Shown in pieces: positions 34,501 through 45,299 of a stretch of DNA of 64,000 bases. This stretch comes from Lolium rigidum (taxonomy: Eukaryota; Streptophyta; Magnoliopsida; Poales; Poaceae): assembly GCF_022539505.1 (NCBI RefSeq), contig NC_061512.1, positions 152,751,962 to 152,815,961 on the forward strand, in the 5' to 3' direction. The translations under genes were made by a program, and so were the position numbers. A model generated the notes under the pieces. It ran no database searches, was not told where the DNA came from, and was given only the letters and a program-made list of their open reading frames with translations. Position 1 is the stretch's first letter, and the number at the start of each line of letters is the position of its first letter.

Positions 34501-37500
34501 GCACCAACTGGGGGGGTTATCATCAATTTTTTATGATACAAGCTGTATTAAAACATAGGCATTTGAATTAAAGCGAGTATACGATGAGCATTCATGAAGA
34601 GAACTAAAAGAGTAGATGAGAGCAACAAGACAACAAATAAAGGTAGACAAGATTGGGCAAAGAAAAGGCTTTGAAGCTTTGCTTACCGTGATTGCAGCCA
34701 AGGGATTTCCTCGCGATGCTGCTAAATGAACAAGTTCACATTTCAGAAAAGCTTTATATAGCTGCCTCTGCACCCAAAAAAACAGACAAATTGCAAAATC
34801 GTCAAAAGCCAATTATTCAACCATTATTAATGATGCCAAAAATCATACCTGACGATCAGTTAATTTCAGCCAGATAACCAGCTCATTCTTCTTCGGAAGC
34901 TGTTTATCATCTGTCAAACCAGTCTCAAGGGATACTTCACTTTTCCTACGACGCAAGAAGTATGGCTTTATTCGTTCTCTTAATTCCTGTGAACAAAAGG
35001 CAAGTACCAAACAAGAATTATAAAAAGTTTTTGTGTAGTTGTCCTCAAGTAATAATCCAGAAGGATGAGCAACATTTCCACAACGTAATGAAACAAATTA
35101 GGATTGCTTAATCTAACGGCTTGCCCTCCCATGGTTCAACTGAAAGTGGGCATTAGATAATCTGGAATTCGAATGCAGTTCAGTTATAAAATTGCTTTCA
35201 CATGTCAAATCAGAGATGAAAGTACTACTTAGCTAATATATATGGATAAATTTTGTGCATCATAGAACTCAGTTAATGTCCAACTTTTGATTTATCCACA
35301 GAATCCTAATGTCAAGAAAGTAATTTCTCAACAGAACTCAGTTAATATCCAACTTAATTCACATTGGAAAATATGAAACACAAACATTTTACAGTACTAA
35401 ACTGCCAGTATGACAAATTAGCAAATGCAAGAAAAAACAATGTGTAGATACTAATGTTGTCCGGTCACAATAGCAATGGGTATAGGCTTTGGGTACATCT
35501 ATCTCTTGGACATAAACACAGCAAAAAAAAAAGACAGTCACCTTTGCTACGTCTGAGCTTATGTCCTTCGCTAGACTTCTAGCGCTCTTGTCATTTCCTT
35601 CATAGATAGGTACTTCATACTTTTTTCTGAACCTGCCAAAATATAGAGAAATAAATAACACTAGATGGAACGTCACTACTGAAGGAAACCGAGAGAGTAA
35701 GTAAATTACTCATCCTTATCAGGCAAGACTTCCGGGCAACAAAAAGAGAAAATCGACCACATTTCCTACGAGATTACACATGCTTATTTTCATTAGTAAT
35801 ATGAGGACAAAGTAAATAGGCATTTAAAGCGCGAGGATTTAGGAAATTTAGCTTGGTGATACCTTCAAGTTATTCTGTATAGGTGTTCCGCTGATGGCGA
35901 TCCGATGGACACAAGGTATTTCCAATAAGCATTGGGATCTTTGTGCTTTCGGGTTCTTGATCAAATGTGCCTCATCAAGAATAACATAATTCCACATTTT
36001 CCCCTCCTCCTCCTCGTCATAGAAATCACCCCTTATCTGTTTGTAGTTTATTCGGACCATATCATATGTTGTTAACAAGATGCCTCCCTCCTGTACAAGA
36101 CGATATATGACTCATTAAAATGTCTTGTGTCTTGAAATAACAAGCTATAAATTATTTTAAATGGTGGTTATGCGAAAATGAATCTATGCTGGAATTTGGC
36201 TGTTAGGATAGAAGGCAAGGTTAGGAAACCAAACCAAACCTTGAAGACATGTTGCAGCTCATAGTGACGAACATCTTTTTTGGGGCCATAGTAGCTGTAA
36301 TAAAAAGAAAGAGGAATCATTAGCAGCAATGTCAGGACTTGACCTGCATAGATTTGAGGCAATAGGGGATCTTACGTGCTGATCTTGTGCCTGAGGCCGA
36401 CGACTGATAGTTCCTTGATCCAATGGGTGAGAATCATATTCGGGGTAACGACTAGCACCCTCCTTATTAGACCAGAGTGGAACAACCCTGCAAGGAAGGC
36501 AGAAACCTGCAGGATAAAAGGATGCAAGTCTCTCATCAGGATATTGCATCACCAACTTGATATTAAAAACATATTGTGGCAAGGAAACAGGCAATTGTCA
36601 ATGCAATTTGCAGATACGGAGCGCGTAACTAGCTTGGAAACAAGTACAAGTAAGCACGTAATATCAACAAATAGATGTTTCTCTCGTGTCAGAAGATAGT
36701 TGGTTTCAGTCCCATATTCAAAAACTAAAGATGCAGGTTTTCACACACAATAATTTCTGCTGCATAGTTAGTAGTAGTGAACATCCCCGAGGCTAAGAAG
36801 TAAGCGAAGACCTTCCTGGCCCGATCTTTCTATCAGTAATAAGTAGTATAAGGGTGAAAAGGACCCACTGATACACAATTACACATTAACATGCCTTGCT
36901 ATAATGAATCAATCTACGATCAATTAATTTAAGGAGACTGAATAAATGCATGGGTTCGATGAATGCAGAAACTGAAGATGCATTTTTTTCACAGTAATTT
37001 CTTCAGTTTAGCTAGTAGTAGTAGCAAACATCCACATGAACCTTCTAAGTTCTAACTCTAAGCAAGAAGTAGGTGAGAAAGCCTCTTGCTGATAATGAAT
37101 CAATCAATGGATTAGAGGAAGAAATGGACCTGCATGGTTTTGCCTAGTCCCATGTCGTCACCGAGGATCCCACCGGTTCCCCTGCAGTGGAGAGACCAGA
37201 GCCAGATGAGCCCCTCGCGCTGGTGGGGATAGAGCTTGTTGAATATTCTTGCCGGGAGCTTGTACGGCGGCTTGCTGCTTCCGATGGTGTCCACCATCTC
37301 GAAGTCTGGAAGTTTGTCTTGCTCCTCTGCCGCGTCCCTGTCATGGTATTCCAAGATCTCCTTGACATCGTCGTCGTCTTCACAATCCCCCGTTGACGTG
37401 GGCTCTTTCATCTCCCGGCTGCTGCTTCCAACATCCTGCAGATTGTATGGCGGCTTGCCGCTTCCGACGGTGGCCTCCATCTCCAAGTCTTGTAGTTCTT

Positions 37501-38227
37501 CCGCCGCGGCCGCGTGGGTGTCCTGGTATTCCACCACCATCTCCTTGATGTCGTCGTCTTCATATTCGAATTCCCCTGTGGACATGGGCTCCGCCATCTC
37601 CCAGCTGCTGCTTCCAACGCCCTGCAGTTGGTCCTGGCCGGAAGAGGTGTTGCTGATCTTGCATAGGCGGCGGCAGCCTGGCAGCTTCACCTTCATGATC
37701 ATCGCCACGTCTGCAGCAGGTTCGGCATGCACTGGGCTCTGGGGGCCGCCGGAAAGGTCCGCTTCGGAGATGTACAAGGACGGGGAGGGGGGCGGCGTGG
37801 GCGTGGGCGTCGGCGTGGCCATGGATGATGGCACTGTAGCCTGCAGCTGCAGGTATTGAGTAAAGGGAGGGAAGGAGGATGAAGGCAGCGAGTGCCAGCC
37901 AACTGCGCTGAGGACCTCGCTGAAGACCCTTGCTGTAGTGAGCTTGAATCCCCCTCCAACCTCCTCCGACGGATCCGTGACATGGATTTCCTCATTGTTG
38001 CCGTCTCCATCTCTGCTTCCAACACCCTGCATCCTGTCTTCGTCAGAGGAGGTGCTGCTGTTGCTGCCGGCTGTGGAAAGATGGGAGATGGGGTCGGGAT
38101 GGTGGTGCAAGGACGAGCAGGGCGGCATGGCTGGTGGGACTGGAGGTTGAAGAAAGGAGGGGAAGGAGGAGGGAGGCAGCGGGCAGTGGCGTGAGAGCCA
38201 GCCCAGCAGGGAAGAGGTGCTCGCCAT
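31537..38227 (-). CDS. CHR24: SNF2-family DNA-dependent ATPase, CHR24/ERCC6L (PICH)-like, 18 exons
   Basis: Minus-strand exons, all GT-AG and in phase, give 992 aa: 38227-37130, 36506-36376, 36294-36240, 36090-35863, 35765-35710, 35632-35542, 34986-34849, 34767-34687, 34096-33899, 33813-33742, 33279-33199, 33114-32996, 32890-32779, 32665-32597, 32512-32418, 32097-31966, 31845-31740, 31653-31537. Residues 1-335 are low-complexity and acidic with internal repeats. The ATPase core follows: motif I DDMGLGKT (residues about 357-365), DEAH at 467-470, SGTPIQNN near 495, motif [11 protein letters not shown] near 761 and motif VI YRIGQTQ near 795. The C-terminal region has [11 protein letters not shown] and GYHSLLFS, which is the feature that points to CHR24/ERCC6L rather than other SNF2 groups. 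The expected role is nuclear DNA translocase/chromatin remodelling. The first ATG is chosen because the frame is open and GC-rich from there; an upstream start was not excluded. Confidence 0.9.
34391..34520. mobile_element. MITE-like 130-bp near-perfect hairpin in a CHR24 intron
   Basis: Left arm AACCCCCCCAAGTTGGTGCG and the right end CGCACCAACTGGGGGGGTT (with one small gap) are inverted copies. Complementarity continues through CTTCTATCATAACCCC and CACTGACATGT, leaving a loop of about 13 bp. It lies in the intron between the exons starting at 34767 and 34096. The flanking repeat is unclear. A Stowaway-like end (TACTCTGTCCATTTCATTTT, 34211-34230) lies just to its left. Confidence 0.75.
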
Positions 38228-39122
38228 GGATGCTTTGGAGCTTTGCTTGCAGGTGTTGGTGAAAGGAAGGGAGGAAAGGAGGGAGTATCAGCTGCGGGAA
38301 GGGAAGGGATCAACGGCAGGAGAGGGCAGGGGAGAGGCGCCTCCTTTTCGAAATTCGAAGTTTGAATCCCTCTCAGCCACTGTCCTTGCGTTTCTGCCAA
38401 GCCAATCTACGCGCGGTGGTGCCTCGGGAAGGAACCTCCATAGTCAGTCTCAATTACTCCTCCTCCTATCCCGTCTCTACAGCACAGTGTCATTACAAAA
38501 AAAAAAGTCTTAAACAAACATTTTTTGAAAGTCTAGGAATAGCCAATCAATGATACTCCAAAATTTACTCACCTGGAGCGTAAGAAATCACTGGGAAGAA
38601 CACACGTTGCTTCTTTCCCTGTGCCTCCACCTAGGAGATAGACAGAAACGGGAAGATCACCTACGAGCACTTCCCAAACAACAAATCCACTGTTCGTGTC
38701 AATCAGAACTACCTGCTGATGCCAGACTGAAGAATCCTGAATTCATTCAAAACACCAAGCGATTCCCACTACATAGCCAGTACCGGCTGCTTCAGGCATG
38801 CTACGCACTGATGACTTGGACGAAGCCTTTTCATCTCTGTTCGTCCAACTGATGCTGGTCCGAATACATTTTCAGTAACCATGCCGTCACTACACATGTT
38901 GCCCTCCTACGCGTAGCCACTACCACTATAATCCAAGTTATCGCTATTTACAACGCCGACGGCCAAAACGATATATGGTACGTAGCAGAGTCAGTCGGTA
39001 GTTAGTAAGTCACACCTCAGTGACCAACCAACAAACAGAAACACTAGCCTACTGCAGCATCAGCAGCTGCTCAAAGTTCAAAGTTATAGGGTCCCCTCCC
39101 TCGTCACCCAAACAGATCACCC
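38228..39122. other. 5' flank of the CHR24-like gene
   Basis: Contains the likely minus-strand promoter. A GC-moderate leader-like stretch (38228-38420) is followed by AT-rich sequence with a poly-A/T run at 38492-38502. I see no TATA box that I would defend and no other gene. Confidence 0.35.
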
Positions 39123-39269
39123 CTAGACACCGCCGACTCGGGGGGAGAACTCGATCGCCGTCAGCTTCTCATCCGGCGTGTGTATCTGCTTCTTCAGCTT
39201 GTCCCTGCAGTTGGGCAGCCTCGACAACAGCGTTTGCGACAGCAACTCATTCTTCTCAGCTTGATTCAT
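39123..39269 (-). pseudogene. Detached CHR24-like C-terminal exon
   Basis: An open minus-strand frame of 48 codons (MNQAEKNELL, then LLSRLPNCRDKLKKQIHTPD) ends in TAG at 39123. It aligns with the DNA of the last CHR24 exon and its upstream intron: GGGCAGCCTCG and ATTCTTCTCAGCTT are shared with 31632-31690. The C-terminal helix is longer and more regular than the one in the 992-aa gene, whose tail diverges after RLPDCEDK. So it is either the remnant of a second CHR24 copy or a shed ancestral exon. No other CHR24 exons are seen within 2 kb upstream. Confidence 0.5.
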
Positions 39270-41690
39270 GATAGGCAAACGAATAGGCAAAAAAACAAGT
39301 TTTGCAACTTAACAAATGAAATGCGGATCAGCAAAAGGGAACGCGTTATACAGTGACATCCACGACATAAGATCTCCCAATAAGACCTGATCTCTCTGAC
39401 GGTGAATAATGCTCCACCCAACCGACATGACTGCACAACAAGAACATCGGCGCGTTCGTCAACCACGTGTCCCCAGTTGTACCTTGAGCAGCATTGGCAC
39501 CTTGTATCTGCATAGGAGAAACTGATGACCATTCGTATCATCATATAAATGTGAACTGAGAACGCCAGTTCATAACAGAGCTGTCGGAAAAATGCACATG
39601 TAACCTTTTATGTTTCTTTATTTTTTTTCAGACACGTTTATATGAGAGGGGTTAATCAGCAGTAATAAAACCATAATATCCATGCAGATAGTTACAGCTT
39701 CAAACAACAGTAAATCTGTTAGTGACTGTTCACTCCCTAGTTGGCAACCTCAAATTTGAGCTCTGCCACCGAAACGTTCATAAACAACAATTGCAGCAAG
39801 CAAACCAAGTTCAGCTTCACTTTAGTGAAGCCAACATGAAGACCTGTGGCATGATTATGGCCCAGCTTCACTTTACTGAAAGCCAACAGGAGCATCATGA
39901 AACTAACAGGTTTATATGAGCCAGGAGTCTGTCTGGGTATCTTACTGACCAGTAGCTATGATGCAAAAAAATTATACAAGCGCTGACGCTTAGATTAATT
40001 TATCAATTAAAAGATCCAGGTGTACGAATGCGGTATAGCTCTTGCAACAAGTAATTGATTTCAGAGTTCAGACCAATTATTATGTGTACTGAAGAGTGGC
40101 ACATCTTCGACTCAGTATTTTTCTTTGCTTGCGGAAGTCAGACAAGAATGAAGAATGGAGAGGTGGCTGAGTCCCTGCCTTGTATACTACCTAGGAGGTC
40201 ATTCAGTGTCCCATGCCAGTTTTGATTTTCGGCTATTCTAACTTCTAACTAATATGCATTGCGCAGACCTTCTATCATTGTTTTGAACAAACCTTTATCC
40301 TACTTACATTTTACAATGCTGCTTGATGAATGATGATAGGGTGCCTTGTCACTTGCTTGATGATGTCAACGAAAAATGTGGACAAATTATATTGTAAGTG
40401 TGCACATTCTAGTTCCTCTTCTGTGTTATTCCTATACTAGTTGAGATACAGATCATCTAAATTCTCAAGCCTTGAAGGAACTAGTGCATATACAGAATGC
40501 ATTTTATTATTGCTTCCTTGTGTTATATGATTGGCTGGTTCAGTTAAATAGGAGATGAAGATGATTCATAATATAATTTTCTCATTTGTAAATCTCTACT
40601 GAATCATGAGTGCTTGGAGACATCCAACTTTCCTGTCAGTACGATTGCCCAAATTAAGCTCAAATTTACTGCTACCCCCCATATAATTTGCCAAGCATAA
40701 GCTCAAATTTACAGAGCCAGTGCCACTCTGAACAGTTACAGTAAGCCACACTTGCTGCAGCCTACATAATGCACCACTAGATGGACAGATAATTTCCCTG
40801 GGACTTGATATATTCAAGTATTAAGATCAGGGCCATGAATTGCTAACCATCACACATTTAAGTAACATACGTGATGTACATGATTTAGCATGCTGCAAAA
40901 TACATAATACACTTCTGAGTGGACAGCTATTTTCCTGGGATTTGGTGATATATTCAAGTTCTAAGATCAGGGCACCAACTGTTCAACATTCAAAGTTTTA
41001 CATAATGCATGATTTAGCATCACAGAAACGATATTGAATAGGCACCTTACTCATGTCGTCAGCAGCAGCAGCAGATTATCGGCAGTTCGTGTAGTGCACC
41101 CGTATGTTCCTACCATCAAGTACCTGGAAATTAAACAATTATTCCCATGTAGAAAATCTGGGTTAGCACTAGCAAAAGGATAAAAACTGCGCCGGGCACT
41201 GCGTATTATCCTGCAGGAACTTCACATGTGCTATATCTGAATATCTACGAAGCACAGCTCACCTCATTGCTCTCATCTTCTCCAATGCTGCAGCAGCTTC
41301 AGTTTCTAAAGAGAACTTGATGAAACCGTATCCTGACACTGGCACATGACTTTTACTGTCACACACAATCATTATTTTTATAGGTCAATCTCCAATCAAC
41401 CAAAAATCAAAGATCAACAACTGAGAAGATCCAGAACTGATAGATAGATCAGTACCTTCGGCAACACCGCCAAGCTGGGCGAATGCATCCTTGAGAGCGA
41501 TCTCATTGGTGTCGTAGGACAGACCTGCAGCTCAAGTCAGTGGAACAGATAACAGGGCAATTCAGTTAAAACTACAGACAATATTTGCACGAATTTAACA
41601 AGAATAGTGCGCTGTGATTGCAATCAACAAGCAGGATTATTCAGCATTCCAGATGAGATTTTATACAACTTAAAATAAAATTTCATCTCG
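39270..41690. repeat. Tandem segmental duplication, copy 1 (carries the broken RRM gene)
   Basis: Segments recur 1.9-2.3 kb to the right. Examples: the ATGCTCCACCCAACCG and CAACAAGAACATCGGC region near 39410 matches 41755; GAATCATGAGTGCTTGGAG at 40602 matches 42602; the RRM exons at 41076-41524 match 42936-43368; and 41590-41650 matches 43500-43560. Offsets vary because of indels, so the duplication is not recent. Confidence 0.7.
41076..41524 (-). pseudogene. Broken duplicate of the RRM RNA-binding protein gene
   Basis: Three exon equivalents are present: 41456-41524 (LSYDTNEIALKDAFAQLGG), 41263-41355 and 41076-41123 (LDGRNIRVHYTN, stop TAA). The first and last have the same lengths as in the intact gene (69 and 48 nt). 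The middle exon has lost 16 nt between CGTATCC and TGGCA on the plus strand, removing the start of the RNP1 motif, and has a 2-nt gain near its end, so the frame is lost. The first exon with the presequence is not found upstream. It is a tandem pseudogene of 42936-43941. Confidence 0.8.
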
Positions 41691-42935
41691 GCGAAATGAT
41701 AGTGACATCCAGGGCATAATATTCCCAGTAAGATTTCATCTCTGAAGCGGTAAATGCTCCAGCCAACCCTTACAACTGCACAACCAGCACTTCGGCACGC
41801 TTGCCAACCAAATCTCCAACATCATGATCTTCCTCATCAGAATCTATGATTGCCAGCTTGTGCCTGCATAGGAGAACCAAATGACCATTCTTATCATAGA
41901 AATGTGAACTGAAAACGCTAGTTCATAACAGCCATGCAAATATGCACACAAACTTTCAAGCTCATTTACATGAGAAATCCGTGGTAACAGATACTAGTAA
42001 GCATATTAGTGACTCATGCTGTTCATTCCCTCTATAGGTGGCAACATCAAATCAACCTCTGCCACTGAAACGTTCATAAACAACAATAGCACAAAGCGAA
42101 CTAAGTTGTCCAATCGAGGCAAGTATAACCATTGGGGTGCATACTGAAGGACCCCCCAACTACGTAATTGTTGATTCCTCAATAAGAATGATTGCTTCAA
42201 CCACCCATCTGCAAAGTTCGGCATAAAAAAGGTGGGCATGTGGCACTGTTTATACTGCTTAGTTTTCAAATTCTATCATGCCTGCTAAGTGGAAAAAACT
42301 ATTATGTTCATTTATCCCTCTTCTTAGAATGAATGGTTTACAGCCCAACTTCGCTTTGCTGAAAGCATCTTGAAACTACTACCTGGGGACTCCAATAGTC
42401 CAGTTTACCATGACGGCCTGCAATTTAACAATAACTATTGGACAAATTACAATATACACATTTACGTTCAGGTTCCAGTTCTTTGTTATTCCTATACTGG
42501 CCTACAGCTCCTTGAAGGCTCCCTTTCGTTACATGATTGGCTGGTTGAGTTAAATATCAGATGGTTCATAAGAAAAAAAATTCCCCCTTGTGAATCTCTA
42601 GTGAATCATGTGTGCTTGAAGAAATACAACTCTCTTTGGTAAGATCACCCTGATTAAACTCAAATTACTGCTGCCTGCTATATAACTATTCCACAGATAA
42701 ACTCTAGTCTACAGAGTCAGTGGCACTCTGAATACATAACACTTCACTATTGGATGAACAGGTATTGCCCGTGGGACTTGATGGCATATTCCAGTTCTAA
42801 GACCAGCACATGAACTGTTAAACATCACAAATTTAACATACATAATGCATGATTTAACATCACAGAGTCCGAACACAAGAAATGATATTGAGTAAGCACC
42901 TTACTCATCTCATCATCAGCAGCAGCAACAGCAGA
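41691..42935. repeat. Tandem segmental duplication, copy 2, noncoding part
   Basis: Homologous to parts of 39270-41075. Contains an exon-like minus-strand stretch near 41750-41875 (IIDSDEEDHDVGDLVGKRAEVL) that also exists, decayed, near 39380-39510. I cannot assign it to a protein. Confidence 0.5.
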
Positions 42936-43941
42936 TCATCCGCGGTTTGCGTAGCGCACCCGTATGTTCCTACCATCAAGTACCTGAAAATGGAGTAATT
43001 ATCATATAGAAAAGCCGTGTAAGCAAAAGGATAAAAACTGCGCCGGGCACAGCATACTATCCTGCAGGAACTTGACTTGTAGGGAGCACATTATTACCTC
43101 ATCACTCATCTTCTCCAATGCTGCAGCTGCTTCATCTTCCGAAGAGAACTTGACGAAACCGTATCCTTTGGATTTTCCCGTCACAGGATGGCATATCACT
43201 TTCACTGTCACACACATCCACTGGTTTTACTGGTCAATCTCTAATCAACCAAAATAACAGTTCGACCACCAAGAATATCAAGAAGAGATAGATCAGTACC
43301 TTCGATGACATGGCCGTGCTGAGAGAATGCATCCTTGAGAGCAATCTCATTGGTGTCATAGGACAGACCTGAACTCAAGTTTCAATGGAACAAACAGTAG
43401 AGCATCAAAAAAAATTGAACCATACATGTAAGCCAGAAGCCCTGCTAAATGTTCACAGATTCTAACATTTACATTCAGTTAAAACAGGAGGGAATATTTG
43501 CAAGAAATTCAACAGAATACTGCATTGCCCTTGCAGTCAGAGAGCAGGATGATTCACAAAGCTAGCATGGAACCCATATTCCTAAGTGGACTGCAAACTA
43601 CCATGTCAGACAGGAATGCAGTAAGATTCACATAATCTGTCATGAAACCCGAATTATTCACACAGATTCTTCCTAACAATACATTCAATTAGAAATGGAG
43701 GCATTTAATTAGCAACCAGGGCGGCTCACAATCAGCAAGCGTTAAACCTACCTTCCTAAGTAGGTTCGCAAATCTACCGTATCTAAACTGGAAGGACACC
43801 AGATCACGAACAAAAACAAGACGGCAAAGAGATCGTACCTCCGACGAACAATTTGGAGCATGAGGAGAAAGCGGCGCCTCGATTCAGGATTGTCCCGACA
43901 AGAACGGCATGGGGTGCCACTTTGCTTCCCCAATTGAACAT
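42936..43941 (-). CDS. Single-RRM RNA-binding protein, organelle glycine-rich/ORRM-like
   Basis: Four GT-AG exons (43941-43839, 43368-43300, 43204-43098, 42983-42936) join in phase to 108 aa ending in TGA. The first exon gives a basic, Ser-rich, acid-poor N-terminus (MFNWGSKVAPHAVLVGTIL) expected to be a mitochondrial or plastid presequence. The RRM follows: RNP2 KLFVGGLS at residues about 31-38, and RNP1 KGYGFVKF near 68-75, whose Tyr/Phe contact RNA. It stops soon after the last beta strand (GRNIRVRYANRG), so a Gly-rich tail is lacking, as in the short organelle RRM proteins of plants involved in RNA editing or splicing. The tandem copy at 41076-41524 is broken. Targeting and role are inferred from family. 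Confidence 0.85.
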
Positions 43942-44360
43942 CGTCTGGAAACCCTAGAAATAACCCCCAAATCCAACTCGCCCAGATCAGAACGACACTA
44001 CGAAGATTCCGATTCGCACCTCGCTGAACCAAGTTATTGCAAGAAGGCCCTCAAGATCAACAAACAAAAAGAAAATGTTGAAGAAACGAAGGAAATCGAA
44101 CAGGCGCACCAAGAAGAACATCCAGTAAAGCATCAGCAATGATTTTTGGCATACAAACAAGAGAAATTGACAGCAGTTGAAAGGGCAACGAGATTCAGTT
44201 TTCGGCATCCATTAGCAAGAACTACACCACATCCAGATGTTTTGTCTTGTGAACCAGCACTACAAACACACGACTTTTTCTAACCCAAAACACATCCCCC
44301 CATCTCTGAAAACACGACACTTGCGCTACACAACTATGCAGAACCGTAGCCTACGCTACC
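43942..44360. other. Spacer between the H2A stop and the RRM start
   Basis: Would contain the RRM promoter (right-to-left transcription) only if it lies just right of 43941, and the 3' UTR of H2A. No additional gene is supported. Confidence 0.35.
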
Positions 44361-44943
44361 CTACTCCTCGTCGTCGGCGGTGGCATTCTTGCCTTTCTTG
44401 GGGCTCTTGGCGACAGCCTTCTTCTTCTTGGGCGACTTGGAGGACTCCGCCTTCTCGGCCTTCTCGGCAGCCTTCTCGGCCTTCTCAGCGGCCTTCTTGG
44501 GGAGCAGCACGGAGTGGATGTTGGGGAGGACGCCGCCGTGGGCGATGGTGACTCCGGACAGAAGCTTCCCGAACTCCTCGTCGTTGCGGATGGCGAGCAT
44601 CAGGTGGCGCGGCATGATGCGGGTCTTCTTGTTGTCCTTGGCGGCGTTCCCGGCGAGCTCCAGGACCTAATAGGGGGGGAAGAAAACAGAACAAGATTCA
44701 GAGCCCGGTCCGTGTCGAGAGCAAGAAAGCAGAGTTCGAGCGCGATCAATCGATCGAGACGAGGAAAGAGAGATGGGCGTTCGGGAGAGACGGTTACCTC
44801 CGCTGCGAGGTACTCGAGGACTGCGGCGAGGTAGACGGGGGCGCCGGAGCCGACGCGCTGCGCGTAGCGGCCCTTCTTGAGGAAGCGCCCGATGCGGCCG
44901 ACGGGGAACTGGATCGGCTCACCGCCTTCTTCCTTCCGGCCAT
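44361..44943 (-). pseudogene. H2A: Histone H2A with KSPKK tail (H2A.W-like), 16-nt deletion in exon 1
   Basis: Exon 1 (44943-44798) and exon 2 (44666-44361) flank a GT-AG intron placed as in plant H2A genes. Exon 2 encodes the second half of the histone fold ([30 protein letters not shown]) and a Lys/Ala/Glu tail with two KSPKK motifs, typical of heterochromatic H2A.W. From ATG 44943 the frame reads [12 protein letters not shown], then continues out of frame with the histone fold. The fold frame ([18 protein letters not shown]) starts about 36 nt later. Exon 1 is 146 nt; the family length of 162 would restore phase, so 16 nt, covering the VKAGL codons before QFPVGR, appear to be missing. An in-frame ATG exists only far upstream (45100). 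A sequencing error or a different start are alternatives. Confidence 0.8.
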
Positions 44944-45299
44944 CTTCTCCGACAAATTTCTCCGGCGCGGTGGTGGCGGCGGGAACGAGATGGAAGTATG
45001 GAACGCGCGATGCTGTGGCTGGTGGTGATGCTTTGAAATGCTGAGCTGGATCGGTTTCTCCGAAGGCCGACGCTTTGAAATTACTTAGTACTCCGTACAA
45101 GATTTTTTCGCAAGCGACCCAAAATGGGATTGAATTTCATTACGAGATATAACTAAACATAGGCCAGATGGCTAGTATCGGGTGTTGTCACGGTGTTGGA
45201 TGTATTTTTATTGCTACCGTAGCGGGACTTTTTATTTTTTAGTTTTTATTTATTTTATAGCTGGGGACATCCGTACTAACATTAGGATACCGTAGCGGG
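44944..45299. other. 5' flank of the H2A gene
   Basis: Should hold the minus-strand H2A promoter. The fold frame stays open upstream to 45100, which is probably chance. CTACCGTAGCGGG occurs at 45217 and a near copy at 45287, just before the retroelement boundary. Confidence 0.35.

Noticed and set aside
37236..37859. 207-aa plus-strand frame opposite CHR24 exon 1
   Set aside because: Shadow of the GC-rich first exon; the minus frame joins 17 further exons in phase.
43748..44208. Minus-strand frames upstream of the RRM start
   Set aside because: Only the 43941 start joins RNP2 and the later exons in phase; the other frames are alternative readings of the same exon and its flank.
45217..45299. 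Repeat of TACCGTAGCGGG just left of the Athila-like LTR as a target duplication
   Set aside because: Both copies are on the left side of the element, so it is a local repeat and not a TSD.
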